From assembly GCA_052148155.1 (NCBI GenBank), contig JBKQIY010000019.1:124001-188000 (forward strand): 64,000 nt of DNA. Reading direction: 5' to 3'. This DNA is from JBBQER01 sp052148155 (GTDB lineage: Bacteria > Actinomycetota > Acidimicrobiia > IMCC26256 > PALSA-610). The notes under the pieces were generated by a model. It had not been told where the DNA came from and did no database searches. It worked only from the letters and a program-made list of their open reading frames with translations. Position 1 is the stretch's first letter; the number at the start of each line of letters is the position of its first letter. Shown here in pieces: positions 43,598 to 53,152 of the stretch. The translations under genes and the position numbers were made by a program.

Positions 43598-44749
43598 ATG
43601 GACCTCGTGAACCGCTACGCCGCCGCGCTTTCACTGCACCCACTCGCGTTCGAAGCGGTCGGCGAAGTCGCCGGCGGCGTCATCGACCAATTCGACGGAG
43701 AACGGCCCGATCTCGTCGTGTTCTTCGCGTCGGCACAACACGTCGGAACCTTCGAAGACGTCGCGCACGGCCTACGCCGACTGCTCGAGCCGGACGTGCT
43801 CGTCGGTTGCACCGCCGTCGCTGTCGCCGGAGGTGCAACCGAGGTCGAGAACGGGCCCGGCCTGTCGGTGTTCGCAGCTCGTTTCGGAGCCGGTCGGGTC
43901 ACCGGCGTCGCGCTCGACGCGATCCAAAGTGAAGACGGCGTGTCCATCTCAGGCTGGCCCGACGAGCTCCCCACGCGCGGGACGCTGTTGATGCTCGCCG
44001 ATCCGTATTCGTTTCCGATGCCGGACTTCTTGCGGCTTTGCAACGCGCAGGTGCCGGACCTAGCCGTGATGGGCGGGATGGCCTCGGCCGCTGCAGGTCC
44101 GGGCGGAAACCGCATCGTGCTCGACGATCGAATCATGACGAGCGGCGCCGTCGCGGTCATGTGCTCTGACGATGTGCCGATTCGCGCGGTTGTCTCGCAG
44201 GGCTGTCGTCCGATCGGCAAGCCCCTCACGATCACACGCGCCGAACGCAACTTCGCGCACGAGCTGGCCGGTCAGCCCGCGATGGACCGCCTCCAAGAGA
44301 TCGTGCAGGCCGCGAGCGACGAAGACCGACAGCTCATGCGCGAAGGGCTGCATGTCGGCCTCGTCGTCGACGAGCACCGTCTGGACTTTGGACGCGGCGA
44401 CTTCCTCGTGCGCAATCTCCTCGGTGTCGACCAGGCGACCGGGTCGCTCGCGATCAGCGAACGGGTCGACGTCGGCCAAACGGTGCAGTTCCAAGTGCGC
44501 GATGCGGGCGCGGCCGATGAGGACCTTCGTTGCCTGCTCGGCGGTGTCTCGGGCGCGGGTGTGCTGCTCTTCACGTGCAACGGTCGCGGAACCCATCTGT
44601 TCCCAGCGCCCGACCACGACGCCGCCGTGGTCGAAGAGTTGCTCGGAACCGTCCCGTTGGCCGGCGCCTTTTGCGCAGGTGAGGTCGGCCCGATCGGCGG
44701 TCAGAATTTTCTGCACGGATTCACGGCCAGCGTGGCGGTCTTCGGCTGA
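43598..44749 (+). CDS. FIST-domain sensory protein
   Basis: 383 residues with FIST N (PDLVVFFASAQHVGTFEDV, VLVGCTAVAVAGGATEVENG) and FIST C (GRPL-like SQGCRPIGKPLTITRAERN, AFCAGEVGPIGGQNFLHGFT). FIST domains bind small ligands in signal proteins and sometimes precede histidine kinases; here no output domain is attached. It ends the + set that begins with GH84. The ligand is unknown. Confidence 0.83.
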   Translation: MDLVNRYAAALSLHPLAFEAVGEVAGGVIDQFDGERPDLVVFFASAQHVGTFEDVAHGLRRLLEPDVLVGCTAVAVAGGATEVENGPGLSVFAARFGAGRVTGVALDAIQSEDGVSISGWPDELPTRGTLLMLADPYSFPMPDFLRLCNAQVPDLAVMGGMASAAAGPGGNRIVLDDRIMTSGAVAVMCSDDVPIRAVVSQGCRPIGKPLTITRAERNFAHELAGQPAMDRLQEIVQAASDEDRQLMREGLHVGLVVDEHRLDFGRGDFLVRNLLGVDQATGSLAISERVDVGQTVQFQVRDAGAADEDLRCLLGGVSGAGVLLFTCNGRGTHLFPAPDHDAAVVEELLGTVPLAGAFCAGEVGPIGGQNFLHGFTASVAVFG

Positions 44750-44832
44750 ACCGGTCGCCTCACGCGCGCCGGCCCGATTGGCACCGGCCGTTAGGCTGCG
44801 GTCGATTCGGGTACATCGCTTCGACGAGAACT

Positions 44833-44844
44833 GGTCCTAGGACC
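44833..44844. promoter_or_regulatory. Perfect 12-base palindrome before tkt
   Basis: GGTCCTAGGACC is fully self-complementary and lies 37 bases before the tkt start. It may be an operator or dyad for a regulator of the tkt-tal unit. No promoter hexamer pair is convincing nearby. Confidence 0.4.
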
Positions 44845-44880
44845 GAATTTGAACCGGGCTCGATGCATGAGGAGTCGCGC

Positions 44881-46872
44881 GTGACCGCCCAAACCCAAAC
44901 GCTCGACCTTGATCGACTCTCGATCAATGTGGTGCGCGCGCTCGCGATGGATGCGGTGCAGCGCGCGAACTCCGGCCATCCGGGGACCCCGATGGCGCTC
45001 GCTCCGCTCGCCGACGTGTTATGGACACGGGTGATGACCTACGACGCGACCGATCCGCACTGGCCGGACCGCGACCGGTTCGTACTGTCCAACGGGCACG
45101 CCTCGATGTTGTTGTACTCGATGCTGTACCTCACTGGGTTCGGACTCGAACTCGACGACCTGCGTCATTTCCGCCAATGGGGTTCGCGTACGCCGGGACA
45201 TCCGGAGTACGGCCACACGACCGGTGTCGAAGTCACGACCGGTCCGCTCGGTCAGGGCATCGCTAACGCGGTCGGTATCGCGCTCGCCGAGAAGCACATG
45301 CGTGCCCGCTTCGGTTCGGAGGTCTGCGACCACCGCGTGTTCGGGATCTGCGGCGACGGCGACCTCATGGAGGGCATCAGCCACGAAGCGGCATCGCTCG
45401 CCGGCCACTTGCAGCTCGGGCGTCTCGTCTTCGTGTACGACGACAACCACATCACGATCGACGGCGACACCGCGCTCGCGTACAGCGACGACGTACCGAA
45501 GCGTTTCGAGGCCTACGGCTGGCAGGTCGTGCAGCTCGGCGAGGTTTCGGAGGACACCGCCGCAATCGAGGCCGGGTTGCGTACGGCCATCGCCGAGGAG
45601 CGCAGACCGTCGCTCGTCGTGCTGCGGTCCCACATCGGATACCCATCACCCAAAGTGCAAGACACCGCCGCCGCGCACGGCAACCCGTTGGGTGCCGACG
45701 AAGTCGCGCGGGTCAAAGAGATCCTCGGACTTCCCAACGAAGATTTCTACGTCCCCGACGACGTCTTGGCCCGCTACCGCACCGCCGGAAGACGCGGCGC
45801 GGTCGCGCACGCCGATTGGGCGACTCGAAGCGCCGCGTGGCTCGGGTCGAATCCGGTACTGGCCGACGAGTACGAGGCGTGCCTCGCGGGGCGACCGCTC
45901 GGCGGTTGGGAACAGAAGCTCCCGACGTTCGAGGCGGGCAAACAGATTCCAACACGCGAAGCGAGCAAGGACGTCTTGAGCGCGATCGCCGATCTCGTAC
46001 CCGGGTTGGTCTTAGGATCGGGAGACCTCACCGGCAACAACGGCATGGCGGTTGAGAGCCTCAGCTCGATGACGCCGAGCGACGCATCCGGGCGCCGCAT
46101 CCACTACGGCATCCGTGAGCACGGCATGGCCGCGGCCGCCAACGGCCTGGCCGTCTCCGGTCTGCTCCCCGCGGTCGGTACGTTCTTCGTGTTCAGCGAC
46201 TACATGCGACCTTCGGTCCGGCTCGCGTCGATCATGCGTACCAAGGTTGCGTTCGTGTGGACGCACGACTCCGTCGCGGTCGGCGAAGATGGCCCGACAC
46301 ACGAACCGGTTGAGCAGCTCGCGTCATTGCGCGCCATGCCCGGCTTGCGCGTCATCCGCCCGGCCGACGCCAACGAGACGGCGGCCGCGTGGCGCGTGCA
46401 CCTCGACGGTGAGGGCCCGACGGCACTGCTGCTGACCCGCCAGAAAGTGCCGGTCCTCGACGGCACTGCCGAGCGGGCGGGCGGGGGTGTGAGCCGAGGC
46501 GCCTACATACTCGTCGACGAGGGACCACAGCCACTCGACGTTGTACTGGTCGGAACCGGCTCGGAAGTGGCGCTCGCGGTCGCCGCTCGGACGACACTCA
46601 TCGAACGCGGGCTTGTGGTGCGCGTCGTGTCGATGCCGTCGTGGGATCTGTTCGAGGAACAGGCCGATCAGTACCGCGCGTCCGTGCTGCCTGGCGAGGT
46701 TCCGACGCTCGCCGTTGAGGCCGGTGTTCGCTTCGGGTGGGAGCGCTTCGCCGACGATGTGGTGAGCATCGACCGTTTCGGCGCGTCCGCGCCCGGCGAT
46801 GTGGTCATGCGCGAGCTGGGAATGACGCCCGAGCATGTCGTGGACCGCGCGATCGCCCTGCTTGACGCCTGA
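44881..46872 (+). CDS. tkt: Transketolase
   Basis: 663 residues. NSGHPGTPMALAPLADVLWT, VLSNGHASMLLYSMLYLTG and the thiamine site GICGDGDLMEGISHEAASLAG are typical; the later His-containing HYGIREHGMAAAANGLA and GEDGPTHEPVEQLASLRA complete the family pattern. It moves two-carbon ketol units between sugar phosphates. GTG 44881 has GAGGAG 6 bases before it; ATG 44863 in frame has no ribosome site. tal follows 37 bases after its stop. Confidence 0.95.
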   Translation: MTAQTQTLDLDRLSINVVRALAMDAVQRANSGHPGTPMALAPLADVLWTRVMTYDATDPHWPDRDRFVLSNGHASMLLYSMLYLTGFGLELDDLRHFRQWGSRTPGHPEYGHTTGVEVTTGPLGQGIANAVGIALAEKHMRARFGSEVCDHRVFGICGDGDLMEGISHEAASLAGHLQLGRLVFVYDDNHITIDGDTALAYSDDVPKRFEAYGWQVVQLGEVSEDTAAIEAGLRTAIAEERRPSLVVLRSHIGYPSPKVQDTAAAHGNPLGADEVARVKEILGLPNEDFYVPDDVLARYRTAGRRGAVAHADWATRSAAWLGSNPVLADEYEACLAGRPLGGWEQKLPTFEAGKQIPTREASKDVLSAIADLVPGLVLGSGDLTGNNGMAVESLSSMTPSDASGRRIHYGIREHGMAAAANGLAVSGLLPAVGTFFVFSDYMRPSVRLASIMRTKVAFVWTHDSVAVGEDGPTHEPVEQLASLRAMPGLRVIRPADANETAAAWRVHLDGEGPTALLLTRQKVPVLDGTAERAGGGVSRGAYILVDEGPQPLDVVLVGTGSEVALAVAARTTLIERGLVVRVVSMPSWDLFEEQADQYRASVLPGEVPTLAVEAGVRFGWERFADDVVSIDRFGASAPGDVVMRELGMTPEHVVDRAIALLDA

Positions 46873-46909
46873 ACCCGCAACCGCGAACTCGAATCCGGAG
46901 GACAGAACC

Positions 46910-48004
46910 ATGGCGAGCTCGATCACGCGGCTCATCGGCTTCGGCCAGAGTCCCTGGTACGACAATCTCACCCGTGCGCTCGCGACCGGCGGGCTGCGCC
47001 AGTTGGTCGACGAGCACGGCATCCGCGGCGTGACCTCGAACCCGACGATCTTCGAGAAGGCGATGGCGTCCGGGAACGACTACGACGCCCAGCTGCGCGA
47101 GGTCACGTCGGGCGGCGCGACCGCTCGCGACGCGTATTGGGATCTTGTCACCACCGATATCACGCATGCCGTCGACCTTCTGCGCCCGCACTACGAAACG
47201 TGGGAAGGGCACGACGGATTCGTGTCGGTCGAAGTGTCTCCCGACCTGGCGCACGACACCGAAGCGACAATCGGGCAGGCCAAGCAGCTCTGGGCCCGTA
47301 TCGACCGGCCGAACGTGATGATCAAAATCCCCGCCACCGAAGCCGGGATCCCGGCGATCGCGCGAGCGCTCGACGCCGGCCTCAACGTCAATGTCACGTT
47401 GATCTTCAGTCTTGCGCGCTACGGCGAGGTCGCGAACGCGTTCCTCGACGGGCTCGAGCGGCGAGCTGCTCGCGGCGACGACATCTCACGGATCGCGTCG
47501 GTTGCTTCGTTCTTCGTCAGCCGGGTCGACACCGAGACCGATCGCCGGCTCCCCGAAGGGCACGCGCTTCGTGGGAAGGCTGCGGTAGCAAACGCCAAGC
47601 TCGCCTACCAACACTTCGTCGCAACGTTCGCCGGTGCACGCTGGGACGCGCTCGCCGCGCGCGGCGCACGCGTCCAGCGACCACTCTGGGCGTCGACGTC
47701 CACCAAGAACCCCGCCTACTCCCCGACGCTGTACGTCGACACGATGATCGGACGTGACACCGTCAATACGCTCGCGCAAGCGTCGATCGACGCGCTCGAG
47801 GCGGGTGACACCAACTTACGTGCCGACACGGTGCTCGAAGATGTTGACGACGCCCGCGCCACGATGTCCGCATTGGCGGCAGCCGGTGTCGATTTCGACG
47901 ACGTGACGGCGACGCTCGAACGTGAAGGTGTCTCGGCGTTCGCGGCCTCGTTCCAGGACGCAGTGTCGACCCTCGAAAAGAAGGCACGCGAGCTGTCCGG
48001 CTAG
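46910..48004 (+). CDS. tal: Transaldolase
   Basis: 364 residues. The Schiff-base Lys139 is in NVMIKIPATEAG; GVTSNPTIFEKAM and the NVTLIFSLARY strand are conserved, as is ASTSTKNPAYSPTLYVD. GGAGG lies 8 bases before ATG. It transfers three-carbon dihydroxyacetone units. Its length matches the actinobacterial type (about 370), the one usually found after tkt. Confidence 0.94.
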   Translation: MASSITRLIGFGQSPWYDNLTRALATGGLRQLVDEHGIRGVTSNPTIFEKAMASGNDYDAQLREVTSGGATARDAYWDLVTTDITHAVDLLRPHYETWEGHDGFVSVEVSPDLAHDTEATIGQAKQLWARIDRPNVMIKIPATEAGIPAIARALDAGLNVNVTLIFSLARYGEVANAFLDGLERRAARGDDISRIASVASFFVSRVDTETDRRLPEGHALRGKAAVANAKLAYQHFVATFAGARWDALAARGARVQRPLWASTSTKNPAYSPTLYVDTMIGRDTVNTLAQASIDALEAGDTNLRADTVLEDVDDARATMSALAAAGVDFDDVTATLEREGVSAFAASFQDAVSTLEKKARELSG

Positions 48005-48025
48005 ATCCTCGAGCTGTGCTGCGGT

Positions 48026-49129
48026 TCAGCGTTCGCGCTTCGGCCCCGAGTTCGTGGCCGCGTGACGCAGGTGCGCGGCGAGTTCCGCGGGCGTTGCGTG
48101 CCCGTTGACCCCGCTGGTATTCGGCATCACGTAGACGGGGCGGCCGCCGAACGGCTCAGCCTGCCAGCCCGATCGTGCGTGACGGTCGACTGCCGCGCGG
48201 TAGCCGCTCAGGCCGACGAAGCAGATCGCGCCCGGCTTGAGCCACGCCGCTAAACGTTCGAGACGCCCTGCACCGAACACGAATTCGTCGCGGGTGAGCT
48301 CGTCGGCGCGCGGCGTGGCCCGCTTGACCAGGTCGGTCATTCCGATGCCGTCGACGCGCAACGCCCGAACCGGATCGTGCGCGTGGGTGACGATGCCGGC
48401 CTCGAGCGCGGCCGGCCAGAAGCGGTTCCCGGGACGCGCGAACCCGTGTCCCGCGTCGGCCGAGTACTCGCTCGGGTTCAGCCCGACAATCAGGACCCGC
48501 ATGCCCGGTCCGACGGTGTCGGCCAAAGTGCGGGCCCGTGTCGCCTCGACGTCGAGCCACTCGGTTCCATCGTCGAAGGTGTGCTCAATCGTGAAGCCGG
48601 CGCCGATCACAACGTCGATGAGACGTTCGAGGGGCCAGCCGTCGAAGTGTCGTCCCGCGAATCGCTCGTCGGGTTCGGCCGGCTCTGCTCGATCGGAGGT
48701 GAGGTACACGTGGAGCGCGCCGCCGACCTGCAGTGCGCGGTGCAGGTCGGCGAGTGCGAGTGGGACACGCTCGGCCGGGATGTGCATGTAGCACTTGTGG
48801 GCCCACGTGCCGCCGAGCGCGCCGCGACGCAAGGGCAGAGCTTCGAGGTCGGCGACCACCCGCGCCGCGCTCGGCGCGTATTGGGGGACGAGATCGAGCA
48901 TCGCTTGGGCGGCGTCGACCGCGATCGCGGCCGGTCCGAGACCGGAAGTGTGCCAGCCCGGACCGCATCCGAGATCCATCGGGATTGTCGCCGCCGGAAC
49001 CCGAGCCGCGAACCCGGCCAGCGACGCCGGGATGGGGCGTTGCTTCTGCGCGAGCCACGCCTGGGCCCGCCGTTCGTACACGTCGACGGTGTTGCGGTCC
49101 ACGACGGGGAAGAATGGCAGATGTGACAC
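48026..49129 (-). CDS. Fusion of SAM methyltransferase and MUG/TDG-type uracil-DNA glycosylase
   Basis: About 367 residues. Residues 52-60 (DLGCGPGWH) form the SAM motif of a class I methyltransferase, followed by DLEALPLRRGALG and a typical strand order to about residue 190. From about 205 the frame reads MRVLIVGLNPSEYSAD, GHGFARPGNRFWP, and YVMPNTSGVN, which are motifs of mismatch-specific uracil/thymine DNA glycosylase. The start GTG 49129 overlaps the divergent pgl start by 16 bases; GTG 49102 is the alternative. The methyltransferase target is unknown. See findings. Confidence 0.78.
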   Translation of the reverse strand: MSHLPFFPVVDRNTVDVYERRAQAWLAQKQRPIPASLAGFAARVPAATIPMDLGCGPGWHTSGLGPAAIAVDAAQAMLDLVPQYAPSAARVVADLEALPLRRGALGGTWAHKCYMHIPAERVPLALADLHRALQVGGALHVYLTSDRAEPAEPDERFAGRHFDGWPLERLIDVVIGAGFTIEHTFDDGTEWLDVEATRARTLADTVGPGMRVLIVGLNPSEYSADAGHGFARPGNRFWPAALEAGIVTHAHDPVRALRVDGIGMTDLVKRATPRADELTRDEFVFGAGRLERLAAWLKPGAICFVGLSGYRAAVDRHARSGWQAEPFGGRPVYVMPNTSGVNGHATPAELAAHLRHAATNSGPKRER

Positions 49130-49785
49130 CGTCTGGCGCACCTCTTTACGGCACGGTCCAAATCGTCGACAGCGTCCCGCTCGCCTTCGCCCGGCTGGTA
49201 AGCCAAGCATCGCCGCGGTCGGTGGCGCTGTCAGGGGGCGAAACCGCGCAGGATTGCTACGCGGCGGTGCGCGCGACCGGTCCGGACTGGTCGAACGTCG
49301 ACGTCTACCTCGGCGACGAGCGTTTCGTGGCCGCCGACGATCCGGACTCCAACGAGGGCATGGCTCGTCGGGTCCTCCTCGACGCGGTCCGGCCACGAGC
49401 GATTCACTCGATGTACCAGCCGATCCCGATCGAAGAGGCCGCTCGGCGATACGACAACCTGATTCGTGCCGCCCCCCCGATCGAGCTCGTACATCTCGGG
49501 CTCGGCGCCGACGGCCACACCGCGTCACTGTTCCCGGGAAGTCCGACCCTCGACGAGACCGAGCGGCTCGTCGTTGCGGCCGGCGACGCCGCGCATCCGC
49601 GTCCTCGTCTGACCTTCACGTTTCCTGCGATCACACGCGCTCGGTTGGTCGTCGTCACGGTCGTCGGTGCCGAGAAACGCGACGCGATCTCCCGTATTCG
49701 TGGCGGTGAGGATCTTCCGGGATCCCGTATCCGCGGCGAACGTGTGCTGTGGCTCGGCGACGGCGCCGCGCTGGGCGCGCAGTAA
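49114..49785 (+). CDS. pgl: 6-phosphogluconolactonase
   Basis: 223 residues. SVALSGGETAQDCYAAV, VDVYLGDERFVAADDPDSNEGMA and VHLGLGADGHTASLFPGSP are the sugar-phosphate-isomerase-fold signatures of Pgl. It hydrolyses 6-phosphogluconolactone. ATG 49114 overlaps the divergent fusion gene. The glucose-6-phosphate dehydrogenase gene, usual between tal and pgl in actinobacteria, is absent. Confidence 0.9.
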   Translation: MADVTPSGAPLYGTVQIVDSVPLAFARLVSQASPRSVALSGGETAQDCYAAVRATGPDWSNVDVYLGDERFVAADDPDSNEGMARRVLLDAVRPRAIHSMYQPIPIEEAARRYDNLIRAAPPIELVHLGLGADGHTASLFPGSPTLDETERLVVAAGDAAHPRPRLTFTFPAITRARLVVVTVVGAEKRDAISRIRGGEDLPGSRIRGERVLWLGDGAALGAQ

Positions 49786-49796
49786 GGTCCTCCACC

Positions 49797-52157
49797 ATGA
49801 CTGGGCGCCGCGAGCTGTTGGAGCTGCCGCTCCCTGTGCTGATGGCAGCCGCGGCGACGAAACGCGATGCGCAGTTCGGCACACGCGTCACCTTCTCGCC
49901 GAAAGTGTTCATCCCACTCACGATGCTGTGCCGCGATCACTGCGGCTACTGCACGTTCGCGAAGGCTCCCGCACGCGTTGACGCGCCCTACCTCACGGCC
50001 GACGATGTCCTCGCGATCGCGCGTCGCGGCGCGGAGCTCGGCTGTTGGGAAGCGTTGTTCACGCTCGGCGAAGCGCCAGAAGCTCGCTATCCGCAGGCGT
50101 CCGACTGGCTGGCCGCCCACCAGTACGCGTCGACGGTCGACTACCTGGTTGCCTGCGCACGGCTGGTGCTCGACGAAACCGGTCTGCTCCCGCATGCAAA
50201 CGCCGGCGCGCTCGGCCAGGCCGAACTCGAACAGCTCCGCACGGTCAGTCCTTCGCAAGGGATGATGATCGAGACGCTGGCCGCCCGTCTGGGCGGGCCG
50301 GGCGGCCCCCATTCCGGCGCTCCCGACAAGACACCCGAGCGTCGGCTTGGCACCCTCGAGGCGGCGGGACGAGCGCACGTCCCGTTCACCACGGGCATTC
50401 TCGTCGGGATCGGCGAGAGCCGAGACGAACGCATCGACGCGCTCGAAGCAATCGCCGGCGCACACCGCCGCCACGGCCATGTACAAGAGGTGATCGTCCA
50501 GAATTTCCTTCCGAAGCCGGGCACCTCCATGCACCGCGCCGACCCGTGTCCACCCGACGAACTGTTGTGGTCGATCGCCGCCGCGCGCCTGATCCTGCCG
50601 TCCGACGTTCACCTGCAAGCCCCACCGAATCTCAGTGACGACCTCGCGCCGCTCCTCGCCGCCGGCATCGACGACTGGGGCGGCGTGTCGCCCCTCACGA
50701 TCGATCACGTGAACCCGGAACGACCATGGCCGGCACTCGAGCGACTGCATGCGGCAACCGAAGCTGCCGGGCACACCCTGGCACCGCGACTCACGATCTA
50801 TCCCGAGTTCGTCCGCGAACCCGAACGGTGGCTCGATCGCGCGTTGCGTACACCAGTGCTCGTCGCATCCGACTCCGAGGGCCTGGCCCGTGACGGCGCC
50901 TGGAGTCCCGGCCGCGACGATCTGTCCCCGCCTTCGTTGCTTTCGGTGACGATGCCGGCCCGAGCCGGGACCGCGGTCGGCGAGGTGCTGGACGGAGTCG
51001 TTGCCGGCGAAGAAGTCGACGTCGACGAGATCGTGACGCTGCTCTCGGCTCGCGGCGCGGAGGTCGCACGGGTGGCCGCCGTTGCCGACGAGCTGCGACG
51101 CGACATCGTCGGGTCCGAGATCACGTTCGTTCGGAATCGCAACATCAACTACACCAATGTGTGCACGTTCAAGTGCCGATTCTGCGCCTTCTCGAAAGGT
51201 CCGCTCTCGTTGAATCTCCGAGGACAGCCGTACCTCCTCGAACTGGAAGAGATGCAGCGGCGGGTGGTCGAGGCAGTCGACTGCGGCGCCACCGAAGTGT
51301 GCCTGCAAGGCGGCATCCATCCCGACTTCGACGGCGACTACTACGTCGACGTCACCCGGGCGGTGAAAGCCGTCGCACCACACATCCACGTGCACGGGTT
51401 CACTGCGCTCGAAGTCACCGAGGGCGCCCGCCGGCTTGGCGTGCCACTGGCCGACTACCTGCGCACGCTGAAAGACGCCGGCCTGGCCACGCTGCCCGGG
51501 ACCGCGGCCGAGATCCTTGACGACGAGGTGCGGGCCGTAATCTGTCCCGACAAGGTCAACACCGAGGAATGGCTCGAAGCGCATCGAACCGCACATTCGG
51601 TCGGTCTGCGATCGAACGTCACGATCATGTTCGGAACTGTCGAGCGACCGGAGCATGTCGCACGCCACCTTGTGCGTTCGCGGGCACTGCAGAAGGAAAC
51701 TGGCGGTTTCACCGAGTTCGTGCCGCTTCCCTTCGTGCACATGGCGACTCCGATCTTTCTGCAAGGCAAAGCGCGACGCGGTCCGACATTCCGCGAAGTG
51801 TTGCTGATGCACTCAGTCGGGAGAATCGCGTACCGCGGCTGGATCGACAACATCCAGGCATCGTGGGTGAAGTGCGGCACAGCCGGCGCCCGCCAGATCC
51901 TCCAAGCCGGCGCCAACGATCTTGGCGGCACACTCATGGACGAGAACATCTCGCGCGCGGCCGGTGCCAGCCACGGCCAAGAACTCGACGAGTCGGAGAT
52001 GCAGGCGATCGTCGAGCCGCTCGGGCGTCCGCTGGTCCAGCGCACAACGCTCTACGGACGCACTCAGACGGTCGGCCGGCGTCTGCGTCCGCCCCAAGAT
52101 CACGTACACGGCGACGGCGGGGATACACCGGTGATGCTCCTCGGGGCACGCCGGTGA
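49797..52157 (+). CDS. fbiC: FO synthase, fused CofG-CofH (FbiC)
   Basis: 786 residues with two radical-SAM domains. Cys45, 49 and 52 (CRDHCGYC) belong to the CofG half and CTFKCRFCAF (near residue 456) to the CofH half. Together they join tyrosine and 5-amino-6-ribitylaminouracil to make FO, the chromophore of coenzyme F420. The fusion form is known from actinobacteria. It starts 11 bases after pgl and is followed by a PfkB gene with a 4-base overlap. Confidence 0.95.
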   Translation: MTGRRELLELPLPVLMAAAATKRDAQFGTRVTFSPKVFIPLTMLCRDHCGYCTFAKAPARVDAPYLTADDVLAIARRGAELGCWEALFTLGEAPEARYPQASDWLAAHQYASTVDYLVACARLVLDETGLLPHANAGALGQAELEQLRTVSPSQGMMIETLAARLGGPGGPHSGAPDKTPERRLGTLEAAGRAHVPFTTGILVGIGESRDERIDALEAIAGAHRRHGHVQEVIVQNFLPKPGTSMHRADPCPPDELLWSIAAARLILPSDVHLQAPPNLSDDLAPLLAAGIDDWGGVSPLTIDHVNPERPWPALERLHAATEAAGHTLAPRLTIYPEFVREPERWLDRALRTPVLVASDSEGLARDGAWSPGRDDLSPPSLLSVTMPARAGTAVGEVLDGVVAGEEVDVDEIVTLLSARGAEVARVAAVADELRRDIVGSEITFVRNRNINYTNVCTFKCRFCAFSKGPLSLNLRGQPYLLELEEMQRRVVEAVDCGATEVCLQGGIHPDFDGDYYVDVTRAVKAVAPHIHVHGFTALEVTEGARRLGVPLADYLRTLKDAGLATLPGTAAEILDDEVRAVICPDKVNTEEWLEAHRTAHSVGLRSNVTIMFGTVERPEHVARHLVRSRALQKETGGFTEFVPLPFVHMATPIFLQGKARRGPTFREVLLMHSVGRIAYRGWIDNIQASWVKCGTAGARQILQAGANDLGGTLMDENISRAAGASHGQELDESEMQAIVEPLGRPLVQRTTLYGRTQTVGRRLRPPQDHVHGDGGDTPVMLLGARR

Positions 52158-53152
52158 CGACGTCCGCCCTGGTTGACGTCGTCGCACTCGGTCATCCGCT
52201 CGTCGACGTCCTCGCGCACGAAACCGACGACGTCGTCGCGCGCGCTCGTGTGGAGCGCGGCGCGATGACGATGGTCGACGCGGCCCGTTCCGATGAGATT
52301 TATGCGCAACTCGGTCCGGCCCAACAGACCTCCGGTGGATCGGCTGCGAACACTGCCGTTGGAGTCGCTGCCTTCGGTGGACGCGCCGCATTCATCGGCC
52401 GGATCGCCGACGACGCGTTCGGCAAAGTGTTCGCACACGACCTTCGCGGCGCCGGCGTCGAGTTCGATGCCGCGCCCGCGACCGACGGCTCGGCCACCGG
52501 CCGATGCCTGGTCATCGTCGGATCCGACGCCGAGCGCACGATGTGCACCTATCTCGGCGCGGGTGCCGAGATCGATCCGCGCGACGTCGATGCCGATCGG
52601 ATCTCGAACTCGATGGTCACCTACCTCGAGGGTTATCTCTGGGACGGCGAGGCCGCCAAGGACGCGATCCGGCGGGCGGCGTCGCTCGCCCGTGCCGCGG
52701 GACGCAAGGTCGCGCTCACGCTTTCCGATCCGTTCTGCGTCGAGCGCAACCGCTCCGAATTCCTGGAGCTGATCCGATCCGACATCGATCTGTTGTTCGC
52801 CAACGAACAAGAGATCTCGATGTTGTACGGTGCCGACGACTTCGACGAAGCTGCCGAGCTCGTCGCCGCACACTGTGACGTCGCCGCGCTCACGCGCGGC
52901 GCGGACGGTTCGGTCGTGGTTGCCGGCGGCCGGCGGTACGACATTCCCGCCGATCCGGTCGCCGCGGTCATCGACACGACGGGCGCCGGCGACCTCTACG
53001 CGGCCGGCGTCCTGTACGGGTTCACCCACGGCCACGATCCTGCGACGTGTGGGCGGTTCGGTTCGCTCGCGGCGGCCGAGGTGATCTCCCATCTCGGTGC
53101 GCGTCCGGAAGCGTCACTCGCCGATCGCGCTCGCTCGCTTCTGCAGGGCTGA
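52154..53152 (+). CDS. PfkB-family sugar/nucleoside kinase
   Basis: 332 residues of ribokinase fold. GGSAANTAVGVAAFGG, IGRIADDAFG and VIDTTGAGDLYAAGVLYG (catalytic Asp in the anion hole) define the family. Sequence around YLEGYLWDGEAAK resembles adenosine kinase-like members. The GTG start overlaps the fbiC stop by four bases. Substrate is unproven; adenosine or a ribosyl compound is plausible. Confidence 0.83.
   Translation: MTTSALVDVVALGHPLVDVLAHETDDVVARARVERGAMTMVDAARSDEIYAQLGPAQQTSGGSAANTAVGVAAFGGRAAFIGRIADDAFGKVFAHDLRGAGVEFDAAPATDGSATGRCLVIVGSDAERTMCTYLGAGAEIDPRDVDADRISNSMVTYLEGYLWDGEAAKDAIRRAASLARAAGRKVALTLSDPFCVERNRSEFLELIRSDIDLLFANEQEISMLYGADDFDEAAELVAAHCDVAALTRGADGSVVVAGGRRYDIPADPVAAVIDTTGAGDLYAAGVLYGFTHGHDPATCGRFGSLAAAEVISHLGARPEASLADRARSLLQG

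Noticed and set aside
49404..51812. Open frame of about 800 codons on the minus strand
   Set aside because: It runs across fbiC and pgl in the opposite direction; both + genes have full family motifs, the minus frame has none.
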